Position numbers and translations under genes: made by a program. From Gracilaria gracilis (taxonomy: Eukaryota; Rhodophyta; Florideophyceae; Gracilariales; Gracilariaceae), in contig JARGSG010000083.1 in assembly GCA_030374805.1 (NCBI GenBank), positions 124,001 through 188,000 of the forward strand: a DNA stretch of 64,000 bases, read 5' to 3'. Each line of letters begins with the position of its first letter. Position 1 is the first letter of the stretch. This document shows, in pieces, positions 63,884 to 64,000 of the stretch. Under the pieces are notes generated by a model. The model did no database searches and was not told where the DNA came from. It worked only from the letters and a program-made list of their open reading frames with translations.

Positions 63884-63995
63884 GCGGTTGGGGAAGCTGT
63901 GATGGCGCGCTGCGGCGGTTGGGGAAGCTGTAATGGCGCGCTGCGGCGGTTGGGGAAGCTACGATCGCGCGCTGCGGAGGTTGTGGCGGGTTTGG
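63884..63995 (+). repeat. 31-bp tandem repeat upstream of the fucosyltransferase-like gene
   Basis: Units begin at 63884, 63915, 63946 and (degenerate) 63977. Each contains GCGGTTGGGGAAGCT and a GGCGCGC or CGCGCGC core. The array lies 9 bases before the gene's ATG, in its leader or promoter, and reaches almost to the window edge. Confidence 0.85.
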
Positions 63996-64000
63996 GTACG

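Noticed and set aside
63156-63902. Plus-strand ORF of 248 codons over the fucosyltransferase-like gene
   Set aside because: GC-rich shadow of the real minus-strand gene; Arg/Ala/Gly/Val-rich without motifs.
25022-64000. tRNA, rRNA or other structured RNA genes
   Set aside because: I looked for tRNA B-box-like sequences and paired arms by eye and found none convincing; a covariance search would be needed.

Overview
This is a eukaryotic window in two very different halves: dense nested transposable elements, and stretches with compact intronless host genes. The host genes are a secreted vWA protein, an animal-type haem peroxidase, a ubiquitin-specific protease, a GT92/DUF23-type glycosyltransferase and a fucosyltransferase-like protein. 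Intron-poor genes, an animal-type peroxidase and abundant Ty3/gypsy and Ty1/copia elements together suggest a florideophyte red alga of the Chondrus type. That is inference; the sequence contains no rRNA, plastid or other direct taxonomic marker.

Layout. 1-7615 is the 3' part of a decayed chromodomain-bearing Ty3/gypsy element (Gypsy-A, + strand) ending in a 769-bp LTR. It sits inside the integrase gene of an older minus-strand gypsy element (Gypsy-B, pieces at 7616-9599 and 16460-17465). Gypsy-B is also split inside its reverse transcriptase by a 6.9-kb Mutator-like DNA transposon (MULE-A, 9600-16459, 264-bp inverted repeats, 9-bp target duplication). The MULE's one large gene joins a Ulp1/C48 cysteine protease domain to a FAR1-like/MULE transposase. 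17466-25021 is a Ty1/copia element (Copia-A) with LTRs differing at about one base in 333 and a 509-codon antisense ORF between pol and the 3' LTR. 25022-28485 is mostly noncoding, with a LINE-like RT scrap and a Harbinger-like MITE. A second, inverted MITE copy lies at 31777-32078, so the pair brackets the vWA gene.

28486-40923 carries three host genes (vWA, peroxidase, USP) with long gene-free spacers. 40929-55378 is a second copia element (Copia-B, TSD AAAGC) whose RT gene was split, just after the YVDD active site, by a recent Ty3/gypsy chromovirus (Gypsy-C, 44571-54122, TSD GTCGG). Removing Gypsy-C and one TSD copy restores the Copia-B reading frame exactly. 55384-64000 holds two small overlapping minus-strand ORFs of uncertain status, the GT92-type gene and the fucosyltransferase-like gene, the latter with a 31-bp tandem repeat just upstream.

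The most unusual signal is not a gene. Gypsy-C, including both LTRs, the coding region and the noncoding 3' region, is studded with the dyad ACC-N5-GGT: more than 50 sites counted by eye against about 2 expected for a random 9.5-kb sequence. The sites fall in all three codon phases and seem absent from the Copia-B sequence around them. Gypsy-A shows a weaker enrichment of a different dyad (CCGC...GCGG). This looks like element-specific recognition sites for a dimeric DNA-binding factor, possibly comparable in logic to the VANC/VANDAL anti-silencing system of plants.
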